Source: Sandaracinus sp. (GTDB lineage Bacteria > Myxococcota_A > Polyangia > Polyangiales > Houyiibacteriaceae). Taken from it: a stretch of DNA of 38,138 bases. Shown here piece by piece: positions 1 to 6,133 of the stretch. Within the stretch, counting starts at the first letter, position 1. The number at the start of each line of letters is the position of its first letter. The stretch covers positions 1 through 38,138 of the forward strand of contig PABA01000226.1 of assembly GCA_002699025.1 (NCBI GenBank), given 5' to 3'. Position numbers and translations under genes: made by a program. The notes beneath the pieces were generated by a model. It saw only the letters and a list, made by a program, of their open reading frames with translations, made no database searches and was not told the origin of the DNA.

Positions 1-102
1 GGACGGCCGCCCGACCGCAGGGAGGGCGAACCACGGACGGCCGCCCGACCGCAGGGAGGGCGAACCACGGACGGCCGCCCGACCGCAGGGAGGGCGAATC
101 AC
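1..102. repeat. 34-bp tandem repeat, 3 copies, anchored on the MFS stop codon
   Basis: Three head-to-tail copies lie at 1-34, 35-68 and 69-102, identical except for one base (ACC versus ATC near the end). The third copy contains the stop codon of the minus-strand MFS gene (TCA at 99-101). Read in the gene's direction, the array begins at the stop codon and runs downstream, with the later copies carrying TGG where the gene has TGA. The array runs off the window start, so its full length is unknown. Its internal 13-mer CGACCGCAGGGAG recurs, inverted, in the 120-bp repeat at 19077-19089. Confidence 0.95.
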
Positions 103-1265
103 GTGCGGCGGCCCCAGAGCGCGTAGGCGAGCGCGAAGGGGAGGCCGACGGCCGCCATGGCCCAGAAGACGCCGCCGCCGAGCGCGGCGTAGAGGTTGAT
201 GAAGAGGAGCGGGCCCACGATGGTCATCGTGTCCGTCAGCGTGCTGAGCAGGCCGAAGACGCCGCCGTAGGTGTCGTCGCTCCCCCAAGCCGTCGCCGCG
301 TGCTTCATGGTCGCCGTGAAGATGATCGAGCTGGCGCCGATGTAGCTGCCGTAGGCGACGGCGAAGAGGGTCGCGCTCGAGGCGAAGGCCATGCCGACGA
401 GCGCGGCGAGGAGCGGGGGCGTGAAGAAGAGCGCGACGGAGCGCGCGCGGAAGCGGTCGGCGAGGAAGCCGCCCACCGGCTGGCTGAGCGCGAAGACCAC
501 GCCCGTGAGCACGAAGAGGAGCGTCACGCCCCGGCTCCCGAGGTCGTAGGCGTCCGGCCCGACGAGCGGGAGGAGCCCCTGGAAGGCGCTGAAGGTGAGC
601 TTGTTGAAGGCGATGGGGAGCATGAGCGCGAGGAAGGCCACGTTCCGCGCGAGCCGCGCGAGCTCGCGGAAGGCCTCCCCGGCGGTCGCCGGGCGCTCGA
701 CTTCGGCCCCGGCCCCGGCCCCGGAGGACGCCGGCGGCGCGGGCCGCCAGAAGACCAGCGTCAGCGTCAGCCCCGCGCTCACGATCAGCGCGACGAGCAC
801 CGGCAGGTCGAGGTCGATGGGGGCGAGCAGGCCCCCGAGGGCCGGCCCGACGAGGAGCCCGCTCGTACCCACCCCCGCCACCAGGCCCATGCGCTTGCCC
901 GCCCCCTCCGCCGGCCCGCGCGCCGCCATCGCGAAGACGGCCGGGTACACCAGCCCCGTCGCCGCCCCCTCCACGGCGCGCACCACCGTGAACGCCTCGA
1001 GCCCGACCGGCAGCAGGAAGCCCGCCAGTGAGAGCGTGAAGGCCGCGAGCGCCCAGCGGACGACCTTCTCCGCGCCCACCCGATCGACCCACACGCCCCC
1101 CGGCACCTGGCAGCCGATCTTCGCCGCCGCGTAGCCGGCGTAGACCGCCGAGAGCAGCCCCTCGTCGGTCGCGCCACGCCCGCCCGCCAGCTCCGGGAGG
1201 AGCGGCACGATGACCCCGTAGCCCAGCGAGACCACGAAGAGCGCGAGCGTCGCGACGGCGAGCAC
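99..1265 (-). CDS. MFS transporter
   Basis: Major facilitator superfamily permease of the inner membrane, 388 aa with about 12 hydrophobic segments, a normal size for the family. Residues 1-25 form the first membrane helix. The loop motif GVWVDRVGAEKV (near residues 56-67) is the MFS motif A between helices 2 and 3, and its counterpart GGFLADRFRARS appears in the second half, giving the usual 6+6 pseudo-symmetry separated by a Pro/Ala/Gly-rich cytoplasmic loop (about residues 173-195). The substrate cannot be told from sequence. Efflux of a small molecule or sugar/drug transport are equally possible. The start is GTG at 1265; no ATG or clear ribosome-binding site precedes it. It is divergent from the DprE1-like oxidoreductase gene and shares a 115-bp intergenic region with it. 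Confidence 0.88.
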   Translation of the reverse strand: MLAVATLALFVVSLGYGVIVPLLPELAGGRGATDEGLLSAVYAGYAAAKIGCQVPGGVWVDRVGAEKVVRWALAAFTLSLAGFLLPVGLEAFTVVRAVEGAATGLVYPAVFAMAARGPAEGAGKRMGLVAGVGTSGLLVGPALGGLLAPIDLDLPVLVALIVSAGLTLTLVFWRPAPPASSGAGAGAEVERPATAGEAFRELARLARNVAFLALMLPIAFNKLTFSAFQGLLPLVGPDAYDLGSRGVTLLFVLTGVVFALSQPVGGFLADRFRARSVALFFTPPLLAALVGMAFASSATLFAVAYGSYIGASSIIFTATMKHAATAWGSDDTYGGVFGLLSTLTDTMTIVGPLLFINLYAALGGGVFWAMAAVGLPFALAYALWGRRT

Positions 1266-1356
1266 CGATCCCGGGTGCCCGCTCGCGCCGCCGATGACAA
1301 GCGATATCCGCGCGCCTTCCCGCGCACGTCGACGGGCTCGGCTGGCGGGCCCAGGC

Positions 1357-1376
1357 TATATGCCGCACGCCGAGGA
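1357..1376 (+). promoter_or_regulatory. Putative -10 box and ribosome-binding site of the DprE1-like gene
   Basis: TATATG (1357-1362) resembles a -10 hexamer. GAGGA (1372-1376) is a Shine-Dalgarno four to five bases before the ATG at 1381. The Shine-Dalgarno favours that ATG over the in-frame upstream ATGs at 1294 and 1360. This gene therefore has a very short leader but conventional initiation, unlike many others in the window. Confidence 0.5.
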
Positions 1377-1380
1377 ACGC

Positions 1381-2724
1381 ATGAAGACGATCGAGAAGGA
1401 GCTCGCCGGCTGGGGCAACTACCCCCGCGCCGTCTGCCGCGTCCGCCACCCGGAGACGCGCTCGCAGGTGAAGGACGCGCTGGCCCCCGGCGTCGTCCCC
1501 CGCGGCCTCGGCCGGAGCTACGGCGACCCGGCCGTGAACGAGGGCGGCCTGGTCCTCGACTGCACGGCCCTCGATCGCTACCTCGGCTTCGACGAGGCGA
1601 CGGGCACGCTCACCTGCGAGGCCGGCACCAGCCTCCGGCAGATCATCGACGACTTCGCGCCCCGCGGCTGGTTCCCGATGATCACGCCGGGCACCAAGTT
1701 CGTCACGGTCGGCGGGTGCATCGCCAACGACATCCACGGCAAGGCGCATCACGTCGACGGCACCTTCTCGAGCTGCGTCGACGCGATCACCGTGCTCCTC
1801 GGCGACGGGCAGGTCGTGACGGCGAGCCGGGAGGAGAACGCGGACCTCTTCTGGGCCACCTTCGGCGGCATGGGCCTCGTCGGCGTCGTGCTCACGGCGA
1901 CGATGCGGCTCCGGAAGATCGAGACCACCTACTTCCGCCAGGAGGCGGTGAAGGTGAAGGACCTCGACGCGCTCCTCGAGGCCTTCGAGACCTACGACGC
2001 GAAGTACCCCTACTCGGTCGCGTGGATCGACTCACTCGCCACCGGCGCGCGCCTCGGCCGCGGCGTGCTCACGGTCGGCGATCACGCGTCGCTCGACGAC
2101 CTCCCCACCGGCAAGCGCCGCGACCCGCGGGCGACCACGGCGCCCTCCCCGCTCTTCGTGCCCTTCGACATGCCGGACCAGACGCTGAACGGCCTCACCA
2201 TCCGCGTGCTGAACGCCGTCCTCGACCAGGTCCAGTCGCACGGCGCCGCCATCGCCCACTACGAGAAGTTCTTCTACCCCCTCGACTTCGTCGGCGAGTG
2301 GAACCGCGGCTACGGCAAGCGCGGCTTCACCCAGTACCAGTTCGTCATCCCGCTCGAGGACGGCCCGCGCCGCATCCGCGCGATCCTCGAGAAGATCGCG
2401 ACCAGCGGACAGGCCCCCTTCCTCAACGTGCTGAAGAAGTTCGGCGAGGAGCAAGAGGGCTACCTCTCCTTCCCCTTCGAGGGCTACACCTTCGCCATCG
2501 ACTTCCCGGTGCGCGACGGCCTCCCGGAGCTGCTCCGGGAGCTCGACGGGATGGTCCTCGACGCGGGCGGGCGCATCTACCTCGGCAAGGACGCCTTCCT
2601 CGACGCGCCGACCTTCGAGCGCATGTACCCGCGGCTCGGCGCCTGGCGCGAGGCCAAGGCGAAGTGGGACCCGGAGGGCGTCTTCACGTCGAGCCTGGGC
2701 CGGCGGGTCGGCCTCTCGCGCTGA
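1381..2724 (+). CDS. DprE1-like FAD-dependent oxidoreductase
   Basis: FAD-binding oxidoreductase of the VAO/PCMH class, 447 aa, closest in motif content to DprE1 (decaprenylphosphoryl-beta-D-ribose 2-oxidase). The FAD-binding segment PRGLGRSYGDPAVNEGG lies at residues 40-56 and the DprE1 signature ANDIHGKAHH at about 115-124. The C-terminal block with YLGKDAF (Lys403) and MYPRL...W...DPEGVF matches the family end. At the position of the mycobacterial active-site cysteine (context WNICVDFP) this protein has YTFAIDFP, so Ala372 replaces Cys. No DprE2-like reductase is next door, so the polyprenyl-phosphate sugar substrate is unproven; a related sugar-alcohol oxidase is the alternative. The start at 1381 has a good ribosome-binding site. 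Confidence 0.85.
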   Translation: MKTIEKELAGWGNYPRAVCRVRHPETRSQVKDALAPGVVPRGLGRSYGDPAVNEGGLVLDCTALDRYLGFDEATGTLTCEAGTSLRQIIDDFAPRGWFPMITPGTKFVTVGGCIANDIHGKAHHVDGTFSSCVDAITVLLGDGQVVTASREENADLFWATFGGMGLVGVVLTATMRLRKIETTYFRQEAVKVKDLDALLEAFETYDAKYPYSVAWIDSLATGARLGRGVLTVGDHASLDDLPTGKRRDPRATTAPSPLFVPFDMPDQTLNGLTIRVLNAVLDQVQSHGAAIAHYEKFFYPLDFVGEWNRGYGKRGFTQYQFVIPLEDGPRRIRAILEKIATSGQAPFLNVLKKFGEEQEGYLSFPFEGYTFAIDFPVRDGLPELLRELDGMVLDAGGRIYLGKDAFLDAPTFERMYPRLGAWREAKAKWDPEGVFTSSLGRRVGLSR

Positions 2725-2786
2725 GGGAGCCGGCCCTCTTCACGGGCGTCGGGGGGTCTTCCGCCTTCGGCGACGACCACTCTGCG

Positions 2787-2819
2787 CGGGGGCCGGGGAG
2801 CCCGAGCGCGGAGCCCCCG
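2787..2819. terminator. GC-rich hairpin between convergent genes
   Basis: The 7-bp perfect arms CGGGGGC (2787-2793) and GCCCCCG (2813-2819) could form a hairpin between the convergent oxidoreductase and kinase genes. No U-tract follows on either strand, so this is only a candidate bidirectional terminator. Confidence 0.35.
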
Positions 2820-2842
2820 TGAAGCCCCCGTGAAGCCCCCGT
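2810..2842. repeat. 11-bp tandem repeat, 3 copies
   Basis: Unit GAAGCCCCCGT at 2810-2820 (first copy GGAGCCCCCGT), 2821-2831 and 2832-2842. It lies in the intergenic gap between the convergent oxidoreductase and kinase genes, immediately beside a second, unrelated tandem array. Confidence 0.9.
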
Positions 2843-2851
2843 GAGGGGCTC

Positions 2852-2893
2852 TCAGCCTCCGCCCCTCAGCCCCCGCCCCTCAGCCCCCGCCCC
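2852..2893. repeat. 14-bp tandem repeat, 3 copies, anchored on the kinase stop codon
   Basis: Read on the minus strand the unit is GGGGCGGGGGCTGA, at 2893-2880, 2879-2866 and 2865-2852 (the last with one substitution). The first copy encodes the C-terminal Gly-Gly-Gly and the TGA stop of the kinase gene. The next two are downstream duplicates of that gene end. Confidence 0.93.
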
Positions 2894-4868
2894 AGGGATC
2901 GTGGAGGATCCCCGTCGGGTCCTCCATGGCCGAGCCCGTGGTCTCGCTCGGCTCCATGGTCACCCGCATGACGCTCGGCTCGGTCTCCTCACGCGCCATG
3001 GTCGTGCGGGAGCTCCGCGTCCCGCGGCGGTCGTCACTGCGGCGGTCGGTGCTGCCGCGGTCGGTGCTGCGGCGGTCGGTGCTGACGCGGTCGTCACCGC
3101 CCCGCTCGTCGGGCTCGAGCTCGAGATCGAGCTGGTCGCGGCTCCCGTCGACGCGCACGGTCATCGGCCGGTAACCCCGCGCGGAGATCTGGAGCGTCCA
3201 CACCTCGCCCTCCGGGATGCGCAGCCGGAGCGGGGCGTCCCCGAGGTCGGCGCCGCCGCGCGTCACCCGCGCCGGGGAGGGATCCACGCGCAGCTCCACC
3301 GGGCGCCAGGCGGGCTGGCCCTCCGCGGAGCCCGCCGTCGACCCGGCCGAGCCCGCGGTGGGATCGGACCCTTCCGCGGGCGGCGGGGCCTGCATGGCCG
3401 CGGCGAGGTCCCGCGCGGGCGGCGCGATCCGCGGACGCACCCCGGGGCCCTCGTCGCCCATCGGCAAGAAGAGCGCGGCCGCGACGGCCCCACCGACGAC
3501 GAGCAGGACCAGCACGACGCGGAGGACCCACGCCCCCACGCTCGTCTTGGGCTTCGCCGGGGGCGGCGCCTCGGAGAAGCCCCCCGCGGCCGCCTGCGAA
3601 CTCGAGAGCTGCGAAGGCGCCGGCCCCACCTGCGAGGGCGCCGGCCCCACCTGCGAGGGCGCCGGCCCCACCTGCGAGGGCGCCACCCGAGGGCCCGTGG
3701 CGAGGCTCCGATCCACCCCCGCGGCGGGCGTCGGGCCGAGCCCGAAGGCCACGTCCGGCGTGGTGTCGGGAGCCACCGGGGCCGCGCTCCCCGCACCGCC
3801 TGCCCCCGCACCGCCCGCCCCCGCGCCGAGGCGCACCCGGCCGGCCAGCGCCGACGGCTCGGCCCCCGGCTCGACCATCATGGTCGCCTTCTGGTCCAGC
3901 GCGCTCGCCACCTGCGAGGGCTCGGTCCCCGGGTCGACCAGCATCGTGGCCTTCGCGTCGAGGTCGTCGTCCGTATCCGTCGGCGCGAGCTTGCAGTGCT
4001 CGAGCGCCTCCGTGACCTCGCGCATCGACTGCGGCCGCTCCGCCGGGTCCTTCGCGAGGCAGCGCAGCACGAGCTGCTCGAGCCGCTCGCTCGCCATGCA
4101 GCCCGGGTGGAGCTCGCGCAGCCGGGGCGCCGGCGTGTACACGTGCGCCCGCATCGCCTCGAACTGCGAGCCCGCCGGAAAGGGCGGCTTCCCCGTGAGC
4201 ATGAAGCAGAGCATGGCGCCGAAGGAGTAGATGTCCGCCCGGAAGTCGAGCTCCTTCCCGCGCACCTGCTCCGGCGCCATGTAGCGGGGCGAGCCGAGCA
4301 TGATGCCGCTCTGCGTGAGCTTCGCGCCCTCCTGCTTGGTGACCATCTTCACCAGGCCGAAGTCGAGCACCTTCACGAAGAGCGGGTCCCCGCCGCGGTG
4401 CGAGAGCATGATGTTGCCGGGCTTGAGGTCCCGGTGGATCAGCCCCTGGTCGTGCGCGTCGCCGACCGAGCTCGCGACCTGGAGCCCCACGTGGCAGACG
4501 TCCCAGGGGTCCATGGGGCCGCCCTTGCGCACCGCCGCCGTGAGCGTGCGCCCCTCGACGAACTCCATCGCGAAGTAGAGGTGGTCCCCGTCGCGGCCGT
4601 AGTCGTGGACGACGATGGTGTGCGGGTGGCTCAGGTTCGCCACGGCCGCCGCCTCGAGCAGGAAGCGCTTCGAGAAGTTCTCGTCCATCTTCGGGTCTTG
4701 CGGCTGGCGGAGGATCTTCACCGCCACCGCGCGCCCGAGGGGCACCTGCTCGGCCTTGTAGACGACCCCCATGCCGCCGGCCGCCAGCCGCTTCTCGACG
4801 CGGAAGCGTCCGCCGATGGTCACCCCGATGAGGGGGTCCTCGCTCCCCGACGTGGGCGCGGCCGTCAT
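2880..4868 (-). CDS. Ser/Thr protein kinase with TM segment and PEGA domain
   Basis: Membrane-anchored Hanks-type kinase, 662 aa. The kinase domain (about 20-293) has the P-loop LAAGGMGVVYKAE, Lys51 in VAVKIL, the catalytic loop HRDLKPGN (Asp147), DFG at 169-171 and APE at 198-200, so it should be active. Residues 300-340 hold two KATM(L/M)V motifs, possible phospho-acceptor sites. A Pro/Ala/Ser linker contains GPAPSQV repeats, encoded by a 21-bp DNA repeat at about 3610-3690. One TM helix (about 447-468) leads to a periplasmic PEGA domain (522-587). The tail (590-662) is charged, with STDRR-like repeats. The start at 4868 is preceded by AGGAG. TACACA seven bases upstream is a possible leaderless -10. 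It is divergent from the methyltransferase gene. PEGA domains are thought to bind envelope ligands; targets are unknown. Confidence 0.93.
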   Translation of the reverse strand: MTAAPTSGSEDPLIGVTIGGRFRVEKRLAAGGMGVVYKAEQVPLGRAVAVKILRQPQDPKMDENFSKRFLLEAAAVANLSHPHTIVVHDYGRDGDHLYFAMEFVEGRTLTAAVRKGGPMDPWDVCHVGLQVASSVGDAHDQGLIHRDLKPGNIMLSHRGGDPLFVKVLDFGLVKMVTKQEGAKLTQSGIMLGSPRYMAPEQVRGKELDFRADIYSFGAMLCFMLTGKPPFPAGSQFEAMRAHVYTPAPRLRELHPGCMASERLEQLVLRCLAKDPAERPQSMREVTEALEHCKLAPTDTDDDLDAKATMLVDPGTEPSQVASALDQKATMMVEPGAEPSALAGRVRLGAGAGGAGAGGAGSAAPVAPDTTPDVAFGLGPTPAAGVDRSLATGPRVAPSQVGPAPSQVGPAPSQVGPAPSQLSSSQAAAGGFSEAPPPAKPKTSVGAWVLRVVLVLLVVGGAVAAALFLPMGDEGPGVRPRIAPPARDLAAAMQAPPPAEGSDPTAGSAGSTAGSAEGQPAWRPVELRVDPSPARVTRGGADLGDAPLRLRIPEGEVWTLQISARGYRPMTVRVDGSRDQLDLELEPDERGGDDRVSTDRRSTDRGSTDRRSDDRRGTRSSRTTMAREETEPSVMRVTMEPSETTGSAMEDPTGILHDPWGGG

Positions 4869-4875
4869 CCTCTCC

Positions 4876-4881
4876 TGTGTA
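4876..4881 (-). promoter_or_regulatory. Possible -10 hexamer TACACA, 7 nt before the kinase ATG
   Basis: On the minus strand TACACA ends seven bases before the kinase start at 4868, the same geometry as the leaderless-type sites elsewhere in the window. The intervening bases also contain an AGGAG-like ribosome-binding site, so this gene could use either mode. Confidence 0.35.
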
Positions 4882-4994
4882 CCACAGCGCCGCGGATCCC
4901 CCACCCTCCGCCGGGCAAAGCGCCACGCCGGTCCTTCCCCGGGCATCGGCAGGCCGAGAGCCCCCGCGACCGGCGAGCCCGCGCGGCCCCGGAG

Positions 4995-5000
4995 TATGCT
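4995..5000 (+). promoter_or_regulatory. Leaderless-type -10 box TATGCT, 7 nt before ATG
   Basis: TATGCT ends exactly seven bases before the ATG at 5008. With a usual -10 to +1 distance, transcription would start at or next to the start codon. The only Shine-Dalgarno-like GGAG (4991-4994) is 13 bases from the ATG. Confidence 0.55.
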
Positions 5001-5007
5001 CGCGACC

Positions 5008-5775
5008 ATGCCGAGCGACGCCGAGCGCTCCCTCCGCCGCTTCCACGCCCGCCGCCCCGGAGCGACCGAGCGGAGCATCGGCCTCGGGCGCACCCGCGCG
5101 GGGCAGAGCAGCTACGACCTCCTCCTGGAGCACGTCGACGGCCCCGGCGCGGCGCTGGACGTGGGCTGCGGGGATGGCGGCCTCCTGGCGCGGCTGAGGG
5201 CGCGGGACCCGGATCGCCCCTGCGCCGGCTGCGATCTGAGCGAGGCCGAGCTGGCCGCCGCCCGAGCGCGCCTGGGCGACGGGGTGCCGCTCGCGCAGGC
5301 GCGGGGCCAGGCCCTGCCCCATCCGTCCGGCAGCTTCCCCTGGGTGCTCAGCCACCTCGCGCTGATGCTGATGCCGCTCGAGGCGAGCCTGCGCGAGCTC
5401 CGCCGCGTCGTGACCGAGGGCGGCACCTTGCTCGCCGTGGTCCAGTCGGAGCTGCCCCCGCAGGGCGCGTTCGGCGAGCTCGCGGCGCGAATGGCGGCCG
5501 GCCTCGAGGGGGTCGCGGTGCCGGAGATCGGGGACGCGCGAGCCAGCGATCGCGAAGCGCTCGACGCCCTCCTCGGGGACGCCGGCTTCTCCCAGGTGCG
5601 CTATCGCGACGTGCGGCTCCGCTTCGCGCCGGCGACCTGGTCCCCGCTCTTCGATTCGCTCTACGGCGTCGACCTGCTCCCCGAGGCCGCCCGGGCCCAC
5701 GCGCTCGCGGCGACCGGCGACGAGGGCATGATGGAGGTGCGGCTGGTGCGCGCCGAGGCGACGGCGCGCGGCTGA
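5008..5775 (+). CDS. Class I SAM-dependent methyltransferase
   Basis: Cytosolic Rossmann-fold methyltransferase, 255 aa. Motif I is ALDVGCGDGGLLARL (about residues 48-62), followed by the acidic end of strand 2 (CDLSEAEL) and motifs like FPWVLSHLALMLMP and LRELRRVVTEGGTLLAVV, typical of Methyltransf_11/25 or BioC/UbiE-type enzymes. The acceptor cannot be inferred. The N-terminal extension SLRRFHARRPGATERSIG precedes the fold. Two in-frame ATGs (4996 and 5008) are possible. 5008 is chosen because a TATGCT box ends seven bases before it, and using 4996 would put the start codon inside that box. It is divergent from the kinase gene with 139 bp between starts. Nothing links the two functionally beyond adjacency. 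Confidence 0.85.
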   Translation: MPSDAERSLRRFHARRPGATERSIGLGRTRAGQSSYDLLLEHVDGPGAALDVGCGDGGLLARLRARDPDRPCAGCDLSEAELAAARARLGDGVPLAQARGQALPHPSGSFPWVLSHLALMLMPLEASLRELRRVVTEGGTLLAVVQSELPPQGAFGELAARMAAGLEGVAVPEIGDARASDREALDALLGDAGFSQVRYRDVRLRFAPATWSPLFDSLYGVDLLPEAARAHALAATGDEGMMEVRLVRAEATARG

Positions 5776-5926
5776 GCGGCCGGGCCGGATGAGCCATCAC
5801 GCGGCGTGACGATCGTGCAGGGTCTCGGCCCGTTCTTCGCGAGACGAGGAGCGCTGGCCGGACGTCGGCGAAGCGAGAGCCCGCTGAGGGCCCGAAGGAT
5901 TGCGAGCGCGCCTCGACGGGTGACGA

Positions 5927-5954
5927 GCTCGGGCCGGGGTGTCGAGACCCGAGC
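5927..5954. promoter_or_regulatory. Dyad upstream of a sigma-54 promoter; candidate enhancer or terminator
   Basis: The arms GCTCGGGCC and GACCCGAGC (8 of 9 complementary) are separated by 10 bp. The centre is about 120 bp upstream of the predicted sigma-54 start site, the usual range for an enhancer-binding-protein site. It could equally be the transcription terminator of the methyltransferase gene. Confidence 0.35.
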
Positions 5955-6033
5955 AGCCGGCCCCAGGTCCCGCCGGGCGAGGGCTCCGGTCCCCAGCCGA
6001 AGGCCCGGCTCCCCGCTTTTGGCGACGGATGAG

Positions 6034-6050
6034 CTGGCACCTCCCTTGCT
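6034..6050 (+). promoter_or_regulatory. Sigma-54 (RpoN) -24/-12 promoter
   Basis: CTGGCACCTCCCTTGCT matches the RpoN consensus YTGGCACGN4TTGCW with one deviation. The invariant GG and GC are separated by exactly 10 bases. It sits on the plus strand in a non-coding region, with a predicted start near 6061, giving a leader of about 73 nt to the lipoprotein gene at 6134. Such a promoter requires an AAA+ enhancer-binding protein, of which none is encoded in the window. Confidence 0.75.
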
Positions 6051-6133
6051 ATCCCACCGCAAGATCACGACGAGGCCGCAGCTCCTCCCCCGCCGCCCGC
6101 CTCGAAACGGGATAGACTCGTCGCCACACCCCC

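Larger units (their letters stand above)
5776..6133. other. 358-bp intergenic regulatory region
   Basis: No credible gene is present. The region holds a dyad (5927-5954), a near-consensus sigma-54 promoter (6034-6050) and a TAGACT hexamer (6113-6118), all oriented or positioned to serve the VCBS lipoprotein gene at 6134. There is no clear ribosome-binding site before that gene. Confidence 0.6.

Noticed and set aside
2841-5792. A 983-codon open frame on the plus strand opposite the kinase
   Set aside because: It is antisense to a complete kinase with all catalytic motifs. Its translation is Arg/Pro/Ala/His-rich and featureless, as expected of a shadow frame in GC-rich DNA.
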